The position numbers were made by a program, and so were the translations under genes. Shown here in pieces: positions 46,816-61,400 of a DNA stretch of 64,000 nucleotides. The notes below the pieces were generated by a model. The model worked only from the letters and a program-made list of their open reading frames with translations, was not told where the DNA came from and made no database searches. Origin of the DNA: Casuarius casuarius (Eukaryota > Chordata > Aves > Casuariiformes > Casuariidae); assembly GCA_003342895.1 (NCBI GenBank), contig PTFA01000009.1, forward strand, positions 9,521,741-9,585,740, in the 5' to 3' direction. Positions within the stretch are counted from its first letter, which is position 1. Each line of letters starts with the position of its first letter.

Positions 46816-49800
46816 CTTATTAAGTAGATTTGCACTTTACTGATGCTCTCTTGCTCTGCAAGATCCCAAATTTTCAAAGCTGCTCCTAAGAACCCACAAA
46901 ACATCTGTTTTCTAAGACTTAAGTACTTAGCCAGGACACTTGATATTTATTTAGATTTGGACTTGCATTAACAGAGGGTCACATCACAGAATTAATACAG
47001 ATACATAACTAAAGGGCAGTGAAACAATTCAATACAGCCCACAACCATGGTCCCACAGCTTTGGGGACCTCTCAAACCCTTTTTTTCTCCCTGCCTTATG
47101 GTCAAATAATCTATATCAGATGTCCTTTACAGTTTTCTATGGACTATATCTTAGGCCTTCAAATTCCCACAGGAGGGGAGAGATTAGGAGTGAGTAAGTG
47201 AATGCCCTAGGATACATCTCTACTTCTAACATTACAACTGTACAATCTTTTGCAGACAGATACAAGAGAACTTGCTCTGCATTGCCAACTGGACACTCCG
47301 TAGTCACATAGCACAGCACCAATCTGGAGATAGTAACTCCAGACGAGTGGCAGATTGGGTTGTGCAGTACTAAGTTTGGGGTAAGGACTTTACTAATGCC
47401 AATGCACCATTTCCATTTTACAGTGAGCTCATATTAGGTTGCAGCAGAACTCAGGCAGTTCGTTCCTACCTGCCTACAAAATACCAGCGTAAACCAGAAA
47501 CCACCACAGAACAGTGAGTTAAGCAGGCCTCCACGTTGAATAGTCTCCCTAAACCACAGGTGACCTTTCATTTCTACAGTTATCTGCTTCACATTCGTGG
47601 ACATCATGACCTTACTAGAAGACCTTACTAGAAAAGGAATAATATGCCGCTCCATTCTGAAATCCTTTCAACCCTCCCAAAAGTTCTGCAAGGACCGACA
47701 AAGTGTTACTGAAAACAGACACAGTAGGCACCATATTCAGAGGCTCCTAGGCGATTCAGGTGGTTGTCTTTGCCTTTCAGCAGGTAGAGGGGCCTACCTC
47801 ATTACTCAAGTTTACCCGATTATCTCTTAGTTATAGCTTTATTTTGAATTTAATTCCTAGGATTGCAAGGGGAAGAACAAAAGCTGTATTAGTAACTATC
47901 CTGTGTTTGTGAAGTAGAAGACCCTGTAGCAGCATGCTGTATATGCTTATAAACCACTGCAATACGGAATGTCAAAAATAACTGCAAACACAGTTTTTGT
48001 AGGATATTCTGTCCTAGTTTCTTGGAAGGAGATTCACTGATATGTTTTGACAGAAACTGTCGTTCCCAGAACATAAATATCAGAATGCAATCAACAGATC
48101 TCTGCTAATGTTGACTGGAAGGAGAATATAGACAAAGAGGAAGGTTCACTTCAAAGGCACACAAAAGGAACGTGCAGCAGCTCTAGTCTGACATTTGTGG
48201 GCTAAATGTTCAAAGTGCCTGTAAGCATGTGCCAGGACACAAACAGGCACGTGCTCGTCTCCATTTCTGAAAACACATTCAGGTAGGCTGCAAAATAAGC
48301 CTAATAAGAGCATGCCAGAAGTCCGAATAAAGAAAATCTGGGAAAGAGTGTGTGCTGGGTTGACCAAGCCTCCTACACCACACACTCTCCATCCTTAACT
48401 GTAGCAGTGACAAGGATGACGGACAAGCCCTTTACCAGATCTCTGCTCTGCTGCAACAAACTGGCTGGCAAGCTGGAACTCAGCAAGAGAAAGCAGAAAG
48501 GAAACCATTACTGATTTTATCAGCTGACACTCAAGTTACAGAACCCGACTCCCACAGTCTGCTTGGCTGCTCAGCCACCTGCAATGTAGTGCTCCAACTC
48601 CTCTTGCCATATTGCTCCAAGAGCCCATCAGAGAAAAAAAATTCTCCACCTGACTTACTTTATTTATCTTCTTTGGATAGGAGAGCACAGGCTCTCCTGT
48701 AAGTCAGCTCCAGAACAGAGAAATATCACTTAGAAACAATTACAGGGAGGCTCAAGCTGTGATATTGGATTCATTTTTTAAAAATTCCTATGAATGACAG
48801 GTATTTGGATCTTGGTTGTTGGTTCATGTCCACTTCCAGAAACACAGTAAATTTGCATTAAATTTCTACTTCGGGAATTTCAGTGAACAGGCTCCATACA
48901 TGCTGCGAGATAACTTGATATTATGCTTCTCTGCCTTTTTCTATCTTGTGGGTTTACATTTCTTACCTGCTTGTGAACGGGAGGATCATATTTGCTGGTT
49001 CCCATTTTGCAGTGGGTTGCAGCCAGCTGCCTGTGCAGAGCCAGGCTTGGTGTGTCTGTCCTCTCCTGGCAGCCTGATATTGGAGAGGAAAGTAAGGATT
49101 GCCAATCATGAGCTGTTTTCATACAGAGACAATGAACAAAAATAGATGCATGGAAAGGACCTTCACTGGCTTCAGTACATGCCAAAGTTTTTCCATTGAT
49201 GAATTAATCTTCTTACATGAACTGTGCCAAAATTATATACTATCTGATGTAAATAAAATAAATAATACAGCAACTGTAAGCTACAAAAAGGAGAAATGAG
49301 AACAAGGGAAAAAGAAGTTCTTTGCATTAAATAAAGAACAATCCTTTTTCTTCCCATCATGTTTGCTGAGTCAATAGCTCTTTTATTTTACATTCAAGAG
49401 AAAACACAATAGCCATTTACACAAGAGCCTCATCATTGATGTAAATACACCCAGGTAAATAAACTTACCAAACCAAATAGTTCCGGTAAGGAAAATCTTT
49501 AAACTAGGACTAAACACACTGAGAAATAAACGTCTTAATCTCCTTGGCATTAGGACATTCAGAGCAGACATTAGGGTGACCTGAAAGAAGCAGAAGCTGA
49601 AGGATGAAATAAAATTTTGGTTCCACCAAAATCCGCCAGGATTATCCAGCTATCCCAGTCACTGACCTCCTCCTCACATGAGATAGTTCAGGATTGTTCA
49701 TTTATGCAGCAACAAAAACATAACCCTCCAAGGAAAACAGACGGGCTGTTTTCAGACAGCCAGACTGAGTTCAGAGCGGGTTCCTTCCCCCTTTGCATTG

Positions 49801-51874
49801 CTCAGAATGAGCACAGAGCTGGACATATATCAAACGGCAGGATCGGGCCCTTAAAGCCTCAAATCCCTCAGGCATGTCTCAGTATGGGCCTGCCTCACTG
49901 CCTGGGATTAGCAGTTGAGTTTCTGCACTCTGTTCCCACATGCCTGCTAGTGGTATAAATCTCACAGAGTTAGAAAGTGAGAAAAGCATTCATATACCCC
50001 ATTCCTGGAAAGGAGTCTTAGCATGAGTAATCTCTCCAAGGCAAGCTCCCAACATTTGACATGGATATTTTACACCATTCACTACTAGTCACTTCCCTAT
50101 CAACTTACTTCAAGAAGTGCCTTTTAACTATTTTGGTGGTCTGAGGGTGATGACAGCCCCGAACTGGCCAAGGGCTGCAGCCAGTGCTCTGTTCATAGCA
50201 CTGGGGATGGCTCTGCAGCACATGGTTACGGCTCTCCTCAACCAGCTTAGTGTATGCTTGCATACAGCTGTGCTGAGGCATGGCTTATGTGTATACTTGG
50301 TTCAGCTCTATCTCTGTGCAATTCTTCTACTTGTAGAGCTCCCTGGAGCGCTAACCAGAGGTGACTGGGTGCAAAGCAAGGGCTTCAGGGTCAGCCTCTC
50401 AGGTGGTTAGTGACACAGAAGAGCAGCCTCACTAACCTCAGCCAAGGGCCTCCTTTATAACATGCTTCTTAACAAAAGTTTGTCTGGAGTGAAAATCTAG
50501 CCCTGCTGAATGAAGTTAGTGATAAAATCGCCACTGATTTCTGACTCCCTCCTGGTCATACTTTAGCCTCCACATCAATACTCCTGGATAATGGAAACAA
50601 TCAGATAAAATGGCTAAGCCATTAAACTGGGATACACCCTGCTTAGGTTGCCTCTAACAATTTTCTCTTGTTGTCTAATTAACAGTATTACAGCATTTCC
50701 CAAATTCAGGAGAGAGAATGCTACAGCTATCAGTGCAACATTGATTATTCACAGACAAAAGGTGTCAGGATTTCAATGGTCATAAAAATAACATAAGTCC
50801 CTTCACAGAGGCCGAAAAGAAACCTTCATTATAGTTTGAAAGAAATGAGATACACTCTTCTTGCATGATCAGAAATGTGAAGCACTTATTCAGACTTGTC
50901 AGCACCTTCAAGGGCTCATCTATTGCCTTTAAACAGTGATTGGAAATGGCTGAATACCCTTGCCTAAGCTCATTTTCAAGACCGTTTTCTTAACTGCTAA
51001 GTCTACCTCCACACCTTCTTGACCTTCTTCAAGAATTTAATTTTAGTTCTTTTTAACCTCCAAGCTTTTCTTGGAGAGAATGTCCTCCAATATTCTTTCC
51101 AAGTTATAATAAAGTGAATCATATGTGACTTACAGCAATGACTATTACCTTCCCAGCAACTCCTTTTAAAGGCCATCCAGAACAATCTCCTCCTTTTTTT
51201 CAGTGGAAGAGTAATTAGCACTTGAGCCATCAACATATATGCTGAATAATATGCTTGTGAGAGCTGCATGCTCAACAGCTTCTGTTTCACACTTCTGATC
51301 CAAAAAAGATGAAATCATTCTTACTACATGGTCAAATTCACGTAACATTCTCAATGAGTTTCAGTTTACTCAGTTATTTTCAGAGAACAGCCTGTGCTTC
51401 TTACCTGACACTAGGAATAAACAGGAAAGATGCTGATCTAGAACAACCATTGTTTCTTTCCTTTGTAATTGTACTGTTTTCATTTTTTGCAGAGCTTATG
51501 CTTTCTCATTAAATATTGTCTTTCTCCTAATGTTGCTCAGCAGGATTTATCTGTGTATAAAATGACTACTGCATTTAAAAATGATTTTAAAAAAGAGCAG
51601 CAGATTCTTAAAAGTGATACCTCAGCTTCCTCTTTTCTCTTCAGTGAGATATGATTAAAAGTCAATTCGAGTATACGTAAAAAGCTAACACCATTTACCC
51701 AACAAGGAGAAGAGAGAAACATTCACCTAGAACCAAGGCATTACACAGGTTTTGCAGGAATTAAATAGGGGATGTGAGTCTCCCATCTGCCCTTCCTCTG
51801 AAGCAGAGGGAGAATGCTCTTCATTTAGCCTGACACTGCCTTCTACATTTTGCCCACTCCAACCCAACACCATC

Positions 51875-51965
51875 ATCAAAGTGTTACTTCACCCTGTCTT
51901 TCACTGGTAGGTCATAACTGAAGAGACAAGATTTGAACCCCAGTTCTGGGAGCTTTGCTGTCATC
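51875..51965 (-). mobile_element. Possible MIR-like fragment
   Basis: gacaagatttgaaccccagt followed by tctgggagc resembles the reverse-complement MIR phrase gggatttgaacccaggtctgg. Only a short core is recognisable, so this is tentative. Confidence 0.35.
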
Positions 51966-54900
51966 TTGTCACACTGTGACGGAACACAGAAGCCTCTCTT
52001 TTCATTTATTTATTTCTGAAATTGTTTCCTTTTTGGCTTATCAGTAACGGCTTCCAGGCAGACATGTGGGACACTCCCTTCTGAAGTGCTGTCTACCCCA
52101 ATGGCCTTTTCTTGCATATAATCACTGGAGTAAGCACTTAAACTTTGCAAATATTTGTCACAGAGAGGCCAAGGCATTTCGCTAGTGCTGCTGAAGCTAC
52201 TTAGTGCTGCATCAGGTGAGAAACATCACAGGACTCTACCTTCCAGAGGGGTCTAACACATGGTTAGGCAGAGGCAGCTGCATCTTGAATCTCCACGGTT
52301 GTTTCTGCAGTGGTTGTCTGCTTCTTTGGCCTTGCACACTTCAGGGAGTAGATTCAGCCTCAAGTCCCTGAGCCTTGTCTTTCACATAAGGCTGTTTCAA
52401 AGCCTTTGGAAATAAGAAACTGATAAGAGATACTACGCTTAGAACTTAGATGGAGTTCAGCTGACTGAATACAAGCTTTAGAATCTGCTCCAAAGCCTGT
52501 GAAGCTGATGGTAATGCAAAGACCTCCCCTTGACTTCAGAGGGCTCTCAACCAAGTCCCACAGGAAGAGCAAGTTGATATCTGACCTGCCTGGCCTCACA
52601 CAAAGTAGACTGAGAAATGGAGGTTTAGCACAAATCTTTTTGGTACACCAAGTTACAAGCAAGTCCCCTGACACTGCAGATGCTACAGGAAAGATGAGCA
52701 TGAGGTTCCCAGAGCTTTTTGTTGTTTTGCTTTTGCTGAAAGCTGTTGTTACAGAGAAACTGCTTTGCTAAGCTGATTTTGCCCAAGTGTTAGTGCTTCA
52801 CAGTGACTTAACTTATGTAACAAACAAGCTGCAAATGAACATAAAACCTTGGCTTTTCAGAGCATCCCCATGCACATATACACTCTTTATGCTTACATTT
52901 GCCCATTCCCTTTCCTCCATCCCCAGCTACTCTGCTGGTAGCAAGTGTTTGCTCTCAGACTTTTTCCTTACACTTTTGGCTCACATACAAACAGCATCTT
53001 GTGCTGTCCCCTTACAGAATACCAACGTATTAAGTACAAACCAAAATCTTAATAAAAACATCAAACTAGCAACAATAGACAGGAACAAAACCTTTCATAT
53101 AGGAATTTCCATGGTAAAGCCCAGGGATAAAACAGTATGATGTCTTTTTCCCCTCACACACCTTCCCAGGCTTTGTTATCAGTGTTAGTTTAAGAGTCCT
53201 CAGTTAGGTGCGGCAAAACCAGGACACTGAGCACTCTGGTGATCAGTACTGAGCTGAGAACAAAGAATGGTGAGGCAGAAGATCATAGACAGTCAGGACA
53301 CTGAGACTGTGCAGGGCAAGCATATTTATTATTTAACATCCAAATTCTAACAACTGTTAGGTGATTTAAGCTAAAGGGCTTTCTTCACTGCTGGGCTGGA
53401 CTAAGAAGGTACACAGAGTCAGTTTCTGTAGCTCAGCTGATGGGTGGTAATCCATCAAACTGTGGTAATCTGGTGCCTTGTGATTGTCCTTTCACACCCT
53501 GATACACTGTTCTGCACAAGTGTTGGACTGTGCTTCTAGAATATACATAATGTAGGTAGGAAAAATGGTGAGAATGAATCCATTTCTTAAAAAAAGTTTT
53601 CTCTCATTTCCAAAAAAATCTCAACTCTTAACTGTTCGTAGAATATTTTTTATGCTAGTCTTACATCTGCTACTCTTTAAGTATGAGTCTGAAGAAGGTT
53701 GACAGTCCATAGTTACCCTTTATTAAAATCATGTAGGTCACTGTGGGAATAACCACCCTTTACTGAACAGATAAATTATACATATCAATGAAAATTCATC
53801 ATCAATGAAAAGTCAGGGGCTTTTCTCCCCCCTAGTTTTCACAGCATCTTTTCAGTCTGTATAATACGCAGTATGAGTGGCTTCTACTTCTTATGGAAAA
53901 AAATGGTTTGTTGACTGTAACAGGCTGTAATTAGACCATACTGTAAAGCTGGGACAATGAAATGCTCTGTGTTCATACACTGTGCATCACAATGGGATGT
54001 CATTCTTGTTTGCCTGTTCCTTGTGCCTGCCATAATAACCATCATTAACAGTAAGAGTGGGTAAAAGCTCTTTTCTTTGCATACGCTATACAAAGTCTGC
54101 CTACAGATTCCATAAAAGGAAAGCAATACTACTCTGACCATACCAAACATTCTGGATCCATAATGAGCTTGCTTATTTTCTTTCTGAGCTAAAAATACAG
54201 ATCTCCAAACCTGCCATAATAGCTTCTATGCAATGACAACTCCGAGTCAAGTGGGTGAAATTGCTCAGCTCTGCAAAGTGGTACAGATCAAGGATGTGAG
54301 GGTTTTAGAAAACCCCTAATCTGAGGCATAAGCAAGATGTGGCAGGAACAGGCTCAGACTCAATGGAGCTAAAAAATGAGATTCTCTTTGACAATGAATT
54401 TGATCAGTGGATTCCCAAAGCATCAAAAATACAATTCAGTCTGGCTAAATACCAGACCTGAATATAAATCAAACCACTTTTGAAGATGCCCCTCCATGAG
54501 GCTTCTAATACTTTCAGCTACCAGTTAGAGTAAGTTTTTTTCCAAGACACTAAGACTTAACCACATAAGTTAGATCAGCTTGCAAAAATCCAAGTCCATT
54601 TTTTTCTTATGCATGCTGGCTCCCCTCTACTTTAATGCTGGATTGGCTTCAAATCCCTGAAAGTGGTGAAGATAGAATCAACTGCCCTCTCTGAGAAAGA
54701 ACACAGACCTTACTGGATGGTGGTGGTTGTAAGAAACTGCTACAGAAGTATCTAAAAGACAGCAAAGCAGTACAGCTGGTAAACTGAAAAAAAAAAAAGA
54801 AAAAAAATAGACACTGTGGAGTATAGAAAGAGGGGCCATGCTGGATCACAGGAGAGTATATAGGAACAAAACCCAAAGGTGAATAGATTCATAAAAGATC

Positions 54901-57900
54901 TCAAAATTGAAGGGAAGAAGCTTGATCTTGGTTGTGCAGAAATTCGAAGAGAGAAGAAATGCCATGGTCAAACTGAAGCAAGCTCATATCGTCTGCTGCA
55001 TATTGTCTAGATTAGAGGGAGATTTTGTGTATGTTAGAGGTGCAAGAGGGATAGAGGCCAGTAACCAAGACTAGAGATGGTGGAAGAGAGTTTAAGGCAG
55101 AAGGACAGAAAAGGCTGGATTTAGAAAACACTGTAAGAGAGAAAACAATAAATGTGTGACCGCAATGGGTGGCATGTGAGCAGGGCTATTCTGATCTTTT
55201 CCAAAGAACTAGTGAGGTGGCTGACAAGGAAATGGCTCTGCTCGGCTTGTCAGGGCAGCTACACTTGTGGACAATCCCCAGTGACGCAGTGCCACATGTA
55301 AAGGGCAAAAGCTCTGGAATGTCAGTTCCCATATTTGTCTGTCTTTGCTCTCCTCTGTGAATGGCTCCCACTTAGATGCTGTGATAAAGCAGGTTTCTAA
55401 TTTGCATTTTCCAAAACAAGCTGATGGTTTGTTTTTCTTCAAAATTCTTTCCTATGACCTTGGCTGGAGAAAGCCCACAAATTACTTCTGATATCTGACT
55501 TGACCACTCATAGGAAACAGAGAGACGAACGTTTCAGCAGTTCTCAGCCTGTGCATGTTACTGGCAGCTGCCCAGTTTCTGCTGGATTTTAGTTCCAAGA
55601 ACTAAGCCTTGCAAGCAAGCCAGTTTGGTATGTAAAACTGCAATATATATTGGAAATAGAACACTGCATATATCTAATTATTCTTCTGCTCCTACCCTAA
55701 CAATTAAGAGCACTTCTAAATGGTCTATGGACAGTCACTCTCGTGCCCTGATTGTGTGCATTCTTAGAGGTTGACTTCACACTCACTGTGGCACATAGCA
55801 CACAAGAAGAGAAAGACCTCTGTTTTTTCCAAGGCAGTGACCACTTGTGAAAGCCATTGCAGTAGTTTGTTATAGCCCATGACAGAGAACGTGCTGCTTA
55901 AGCTTCTCCAACACATAAACACCAGGACAGCTCCATCTAGTGAAGATCTACAAGCTTCCCAAAAGGAGTAGTGTGCATTTTTGGTCAACTGACTTTGTTG
56001 CTGAAAGGCAAATACTGAGATTTGCCAACATTCCAAAAATTAAATAAATAAAAAAGAGAAGATCTGAAAGATCTGCGAAAAGTAAAACCAATCACTGGGG
56101 TTGGGATTTTCCAGGGGAAATTAAGTGGGACAGGAAAGGACAGGGTTGAACAGGAAAGGGTGGACCTAATGTGCATAAAGTACTATGAATATTGCTGTCT
56201 TGCTGTGACCAAATTATCTTCCCTGTAACTTAAAATAGACCTGACAACTCCATACGAGATCCAAAATGGTAACTTCATACAATGCAGATTCTTTCATTTA
56301 CTTGCATTAAGGTCATCTCAGCCTTATGCAGACTTACTGCAGGAAACGTACAATACTAATAAAAAAGGGTCTTACTCAATGGCTGAGGTTCCCAAGCACA
56401 AGCCAGCAAACAGATGAAAAAATAAAAGTAGGTGCAATGGGTGCAGTGCATGGTAGGAGGGTGTAGTAGATATACTTTCTACTGAAAAACCTACTGTCTT
56501 TGTTCAAGGAAATCTAAATGGTTTCATTTCTCTGCTGCAAACAATTCACTTCCTTCTTCTATAAAAAGGAAGCTGTGGGGACTTTAGGCAGGAGAAGCAC
56601 ATTAACCCCAGAGAGAGACTAACTCTGAAATACACCACTCACTGGTACCTGCTTGACCTATTTCAAGCTTCAGCAACGGGGAGGAAAAAAAAAAAAAAGC
56701 CAAACACATTGATTTTGCATGTAGTTGTTCTGCAGAATAAACCAAACCAAACCCAATGTTTATCTTACTTCCTGGGGATCTGTCAAAGAGGTCACAGGAG
56801 AAGTTACAGAGATTTAGAACAGCAGATAAAGACAGAGATGAACTTGGTTTCAGTTCAAGAGGTTGATACTTGTTAAAGCTCCCTACCTGTCCCAGATTTC
56901 CCCTCCTTCTCTCCGTTCCTACAAGAGTTTGGTACAAAAATAAATCTTATAAAGGCCCAAACCTGCAAACTACTAAGTGGCTTTGATTCTCCAAAGCAGG
57001 AGTTGAGAGCCTTGCTCAGCACCAGGCTCTTAAGGACTGACGATAAATTAGAACCATCCAAATGGATTCCCACTGTGCCCATGCAGTGGGCTGCTCAGCC
57101 CTCCCACCCCTCTTCCTTCCTCACCAATGATTTTTCAGGGCACAGTTCCACGCTACAGCTCAAGCTAAAGCAACAGCTCACAGATCCCACTCTCCTCTTG
57201 CACCCCTTGCTCATGGACACAAGTTCCTGCTGCTCCCCTTGTGTTGGTTTTAGAGCTTGTCTGACTGCAGTGAGCCAGTCCCCTACACTAAAACAACATA
57301 AAACTCACCTGGAAAAAGAAGGGCATGTGCAGTTAGAGATCTGAATCAACTTGCCTTAATATCAGGTGAGGGCCAGACAGAACAGGGCAACAGGCAACCA
57401 GAAGAGGAGGGAGTGAGCGCAGGAAAGAAAGAGGGGAAAATGATATCTCCCATTTTCATTACTACTGAACTGTTAATTCAGCTCAGGCATAGCATGGAAA
57501 AAGGCCATGACAATCCTTTCTCAGTGACACTCGCTTATTCCTTTCACCAGCTCTTCACTTGCCTTTATCACTGCCTCAGCTCAGCTAGTTTTCATTTCTG
57601 TTGCCACATGGGGATAAATCCTACCTCATCCCATCCCAGAACAGCTAAGATGTCCTCAAGTGGAAAGTTGCTCTTTGCTAACCATTTAGAGAAAAGTTGA
57701 TTGCTCATTAGCCCCTGGAGAGGCAGCTTAGCTGACACGCAGGCTGCAGGCTCTGTAGAGGTACGCTCAGCGGGAAGCAGGACTCCACGCCTGACCTCTG
57801 CACCGCCACTCTGTTCCACCAGTGCTGGATGCAGGTTGCTGGGCTCGAGGGAGGAGCAGGCACAAACAAAGTTACCAAAGATGACAGTGCAGAATGGCTC

Positions 57901-58262
57901 TGGCTGGAGGAGGGGAGCAGACGTCCTTTCACTGAAGGAGAAAATCTTGCAGGTTTCAGACAAAGGCTCTGACCTTTAATGCTTGCTTTTGTGAAGAGTA
58001 AAGCCAGAAGAGTAGCAAGGGTTGCCTACAAGGGGTAGTTTCCCAGACAGGCACAAAGCTGCTGGGGACTGCATTTTCATAAGGTCTAAGTCATAATATT
58101 TAGTAAGTGGAAAAATTTAGGGCCTTGTAAATTTACTGAGAATCACAGCACTGGCTGCAGTCACATTAGAAAGAAGACGACAAATGACATCTACCCACAC
58201 AGGGCAAAGTGCAATGCGAAACTGGAGGTAACACCATGACATAAACCCAGCAGCTATTTTTT

Positions 58263-58440
58263 AGAACAAGAATGCAAGAACAGCCACGCTGGGTGAGACC
58301 AAAGGTCCTTCTAGTTCTGTTCCCTGTCTGTGACAGTAGCCACCTATTAGAGACTGGGAAAGCATGTAGCAATACTTCCTCAGAACACCTTCCTGAGTGT
58401 CCAGTGATCTGAGGAACTGAGACTTCCCTCCAAGGCAGAG
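58263..58440 (+). mobile_element. Old interspersed repeat common in reptile/bird genomes (family not named)
   Basis: The segment aagaacagccacgctgggtg, then agaccaaaggtccttctagt, ccctgtctgtgacagtagcc and, further on, gaggaactgagacttcc follows a well-known sauropsid high-copy repeat beginning 'agaacggccatactgggtcagaccaaaggtcc'. I recognise the wording but not the family. Confidence 0.6.
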
Positions 58441-61400
58441 GACAGGAAATGCTGATGTGTCCACACAGAGCCAGTGCTAGGAAGCATGGAAATAAAATGA
58501 CCTGGTCCAATCTGACAGGAAAAAAAGAGGTTCGCTACTACAACAAATAGTCCTAGTGAAATTGGGCCTGTGGCAAGGAGCACTCCCATGCGATGTGCAG
58601 AAGAGGCAGACACTAGAGCAGATATAATCGTCGTCCAGTGAGCGTTTTACCCAGCAAGTCTCCTGGTTGCTGCTGCACTATCCAAAGTGGGATATAATCA
58701 AGTACATGGCTCAGTTGGCAGGCACGGGACTCACGTGACAACCCTTAGCTCCTGCATCCCAGCAGGGACTAGTACCACTGTCTCAGCACTCCTCTTTTGC
58801 CATCTTCCAGTGAAAAGCAGAAAGGTTTGGCTAAAACCACACAAATGGAGGAGGACTATTTACCTAGCTGGGCACCCATCTCACCTGGAAGGTGGCAGCC
58901 AGGTGAGCTGCTGTCAAGCTGGGTCCACAGCTAGGCTCTCCGAGCACTGTCATTCATCTGCTGCAGTGGGTCTAGCCATGCTTGAAGTTAACCTGTGGTT
59001 ACAAGACTTTCGCGCAAGTCCTTCCCTGCACACAGAGCTCAACCAGTCATCTCTCCCTCCACAGAAAAAGGTACCAGCCAGACGTGGGGCAAGGGTGGGG
59101 GGCTATATAGAAATGCAGGATGAAGCTACATAGAAATGAAGGATGTGGTGTTCATATTCCCTGATCTACCGCAGGAAGTCTAGCCCAGCCATCAGGATCT
59201 CTCCCTGTTTAATGAAAGAAAGCTCTAATGGAGCAGCAAAGGTTATCAATTCACAGTGAAAGAAACTGCAAATTATGCATGCAAACAAAATGATGACAGG
59301 ACAATCAGCTGTCACTAATGAAGTCCTAAGCAAAAGAGATGAGGAAGCAAAACAGCTCACCTGGCTCCTGCTAGGACACTGGCAATTATGCACACAGAAG
59401 TGTTAAGCATAATTAGACAGAGCTGCCTTTTTTTGATTTATGAAAATGAAGCAAGAGTGCCTAAAATCAGATTCTCCTAGAACAGAGTGGGAAGAGGGGT
59501 TAAAAAGAGCTAATGTACTGCCTGAAAGGTGTTAGTAACAGCTTACCACACTCTCCTGACCACTTGACAGGAAGGACATTAACATCCGGTAGTCACAGTA
59601 ATGTGGTAAGAATCCACAAGCTTTGGCAGCGGAATAATTGAAGATTTTGTAACCCAGCACCTTTTCCCATGCTTAAGGCCAAAATGCCTGATCAGCACCT
59701 TGCAATCAAGCCTGCAAGACTGATGTGTTAGATATGTTTGATATTCTGAAAGCTGAGGAGGAATTTCATAGGGGCTGGAGAAACTCAGCAGTTTCTCCCT
59801 AGCCAGAGGCTGTGTCTGCCATTAAGGAGATGATGAAAGAATATCTAAGTTAAAAACACAGGGAGCTGGGTGGGAAACTCCCTTTCATTATAAGGGTAAA
59901 GAACATCTTTCTAGTAGGAAAAGACAGGGAAAGGAGAGACAAGAAGCAAGTCTAAACATTTTTTTTTTCATAAGTAATTCTGACCTAGCAGCTCTCCCTC
60001 AAATAATCCCTCTCTGAATTTGGGGCTCCAGAATTTGCAAAGGAATTATGCATTTCACTTAGGAATGCCAGGAACTTACTGAGAGGGATGCTAGGAAGAA
60101 AGCAGGACCACATAGGCCATTTGTGAGATCACCACGTGCCTCCTTGTTGTAAAGCTCTCTGTTTTCAGGGGATCCCACCCGGCACAAGACTGATCTGCCA
60201 CAAAGCAGTGAGTTGCAGACTTTTGTGAAGGAATAGAGACATCCAAAGGATCAGGCTCTGAGAATATTGTATAAGAGAAGCCTACTTCTGTGACAGCACA
60301 GGCATGTGACGCACTTTTCTTCCCAAAGAAGAGCTTCATGCTCCAGATCAGCTGGGGACCTAGACACACATGCACAGATCAGCCCTATGCCACGGAGAAC
60401 TGCGTGATCTCCATGATCATAAGCCGTATGCATTGCCATTCTCAGCTAGAGCCCCTCCAGCTCTCAGAGGTATCGGTACATAGCCTGTAGTTACTGGTTA
60501 TCTAAAGACTTGGTACATGGCTTGCAGGGTGAAGGATGACCTGGATTTATACCCAGATGTGCATACGGTAACAATTAACTTCATGCTTATACGGATGAAA
60601 TGAAATGCAGAGGATCCTGCTCCGCAGAGTGCTCCCACAGCAGCACAGCCTAGGGACCTATCTCCCTTCACACTGTGGGTAAAAGTCACTCCACGTACTC
60701 CCTATTTCAAATCCCACTTTCTCCCTAACCCCCACATTCCATTGCCTTTGTGCCTTCCAAAAATCTCATCGGTTAACCGAGTCTTACACAACAGCTAAGA
60801 ACACCAGCTTCTTAAACTGTACCAAGATTGTTGCTAGTGTTTCCAGGTAGGATAGAGTACCCTAGAGATGCTTGCATTTCTGCATCATATAGCAAAAACC
60901 TATCTGGGAAGCGATGAGAAATGTTTTATCAGTTGTTTCCACGACTGCAGATACCATGTGCCCAATGCTTCGGTCGCTTTTCCTCTAGAACTCACACAGG
61001 CTCTACGGCATTTATTTTTTCCCTAGGAATGAAAATAAATCACTCCAATCAGCTGCTTTTCTTGAGGTGCTACAAAACAAACTACAGTGAAAATGTTATC
61101 ATTTGTAACAGATTTAGCCTGCAGGACCATGTGTTAATTTAAAATTTAACATTTAAAAATAGTTTCCCATGGCACCATGTAAATATAGGGTATGGCCAGT
61201 ACAAGCAGATACAAATTGAGTAAAGTTATATTGCTTGAAGTTATTTATTTCTGCATTTGACAGCTACTGACAAAAACTCGCCTCATTACTCTCCATGCCC
61301 TTGTGTGCAGCCAGGGCATTGGAATAACTCTGGGAAAAAACATACAGAATACAGGAGACATTAACATCTTAATGATTACACTGATGCTTCTCTCTCTCTC

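Larger units (their letters stand above)
42776..58262. other. Intergenic DNA
   Basis: AT-rich, without coding exons I can support. Contains a low-complexity tract at 43.2 kb, a spaced direct repeat at 43.85 kb, a candidate enhancer at 46.6 kb and a possible MIR-like fragment at 51.9 kb. All open frames are short and unrecognised. Confidence 0.65.

Noticed and set aside
58687..59133. 148-codon plus-strand frame
   Set aside because: No recognisable domain, and it follows an old repeat. Considered chance.
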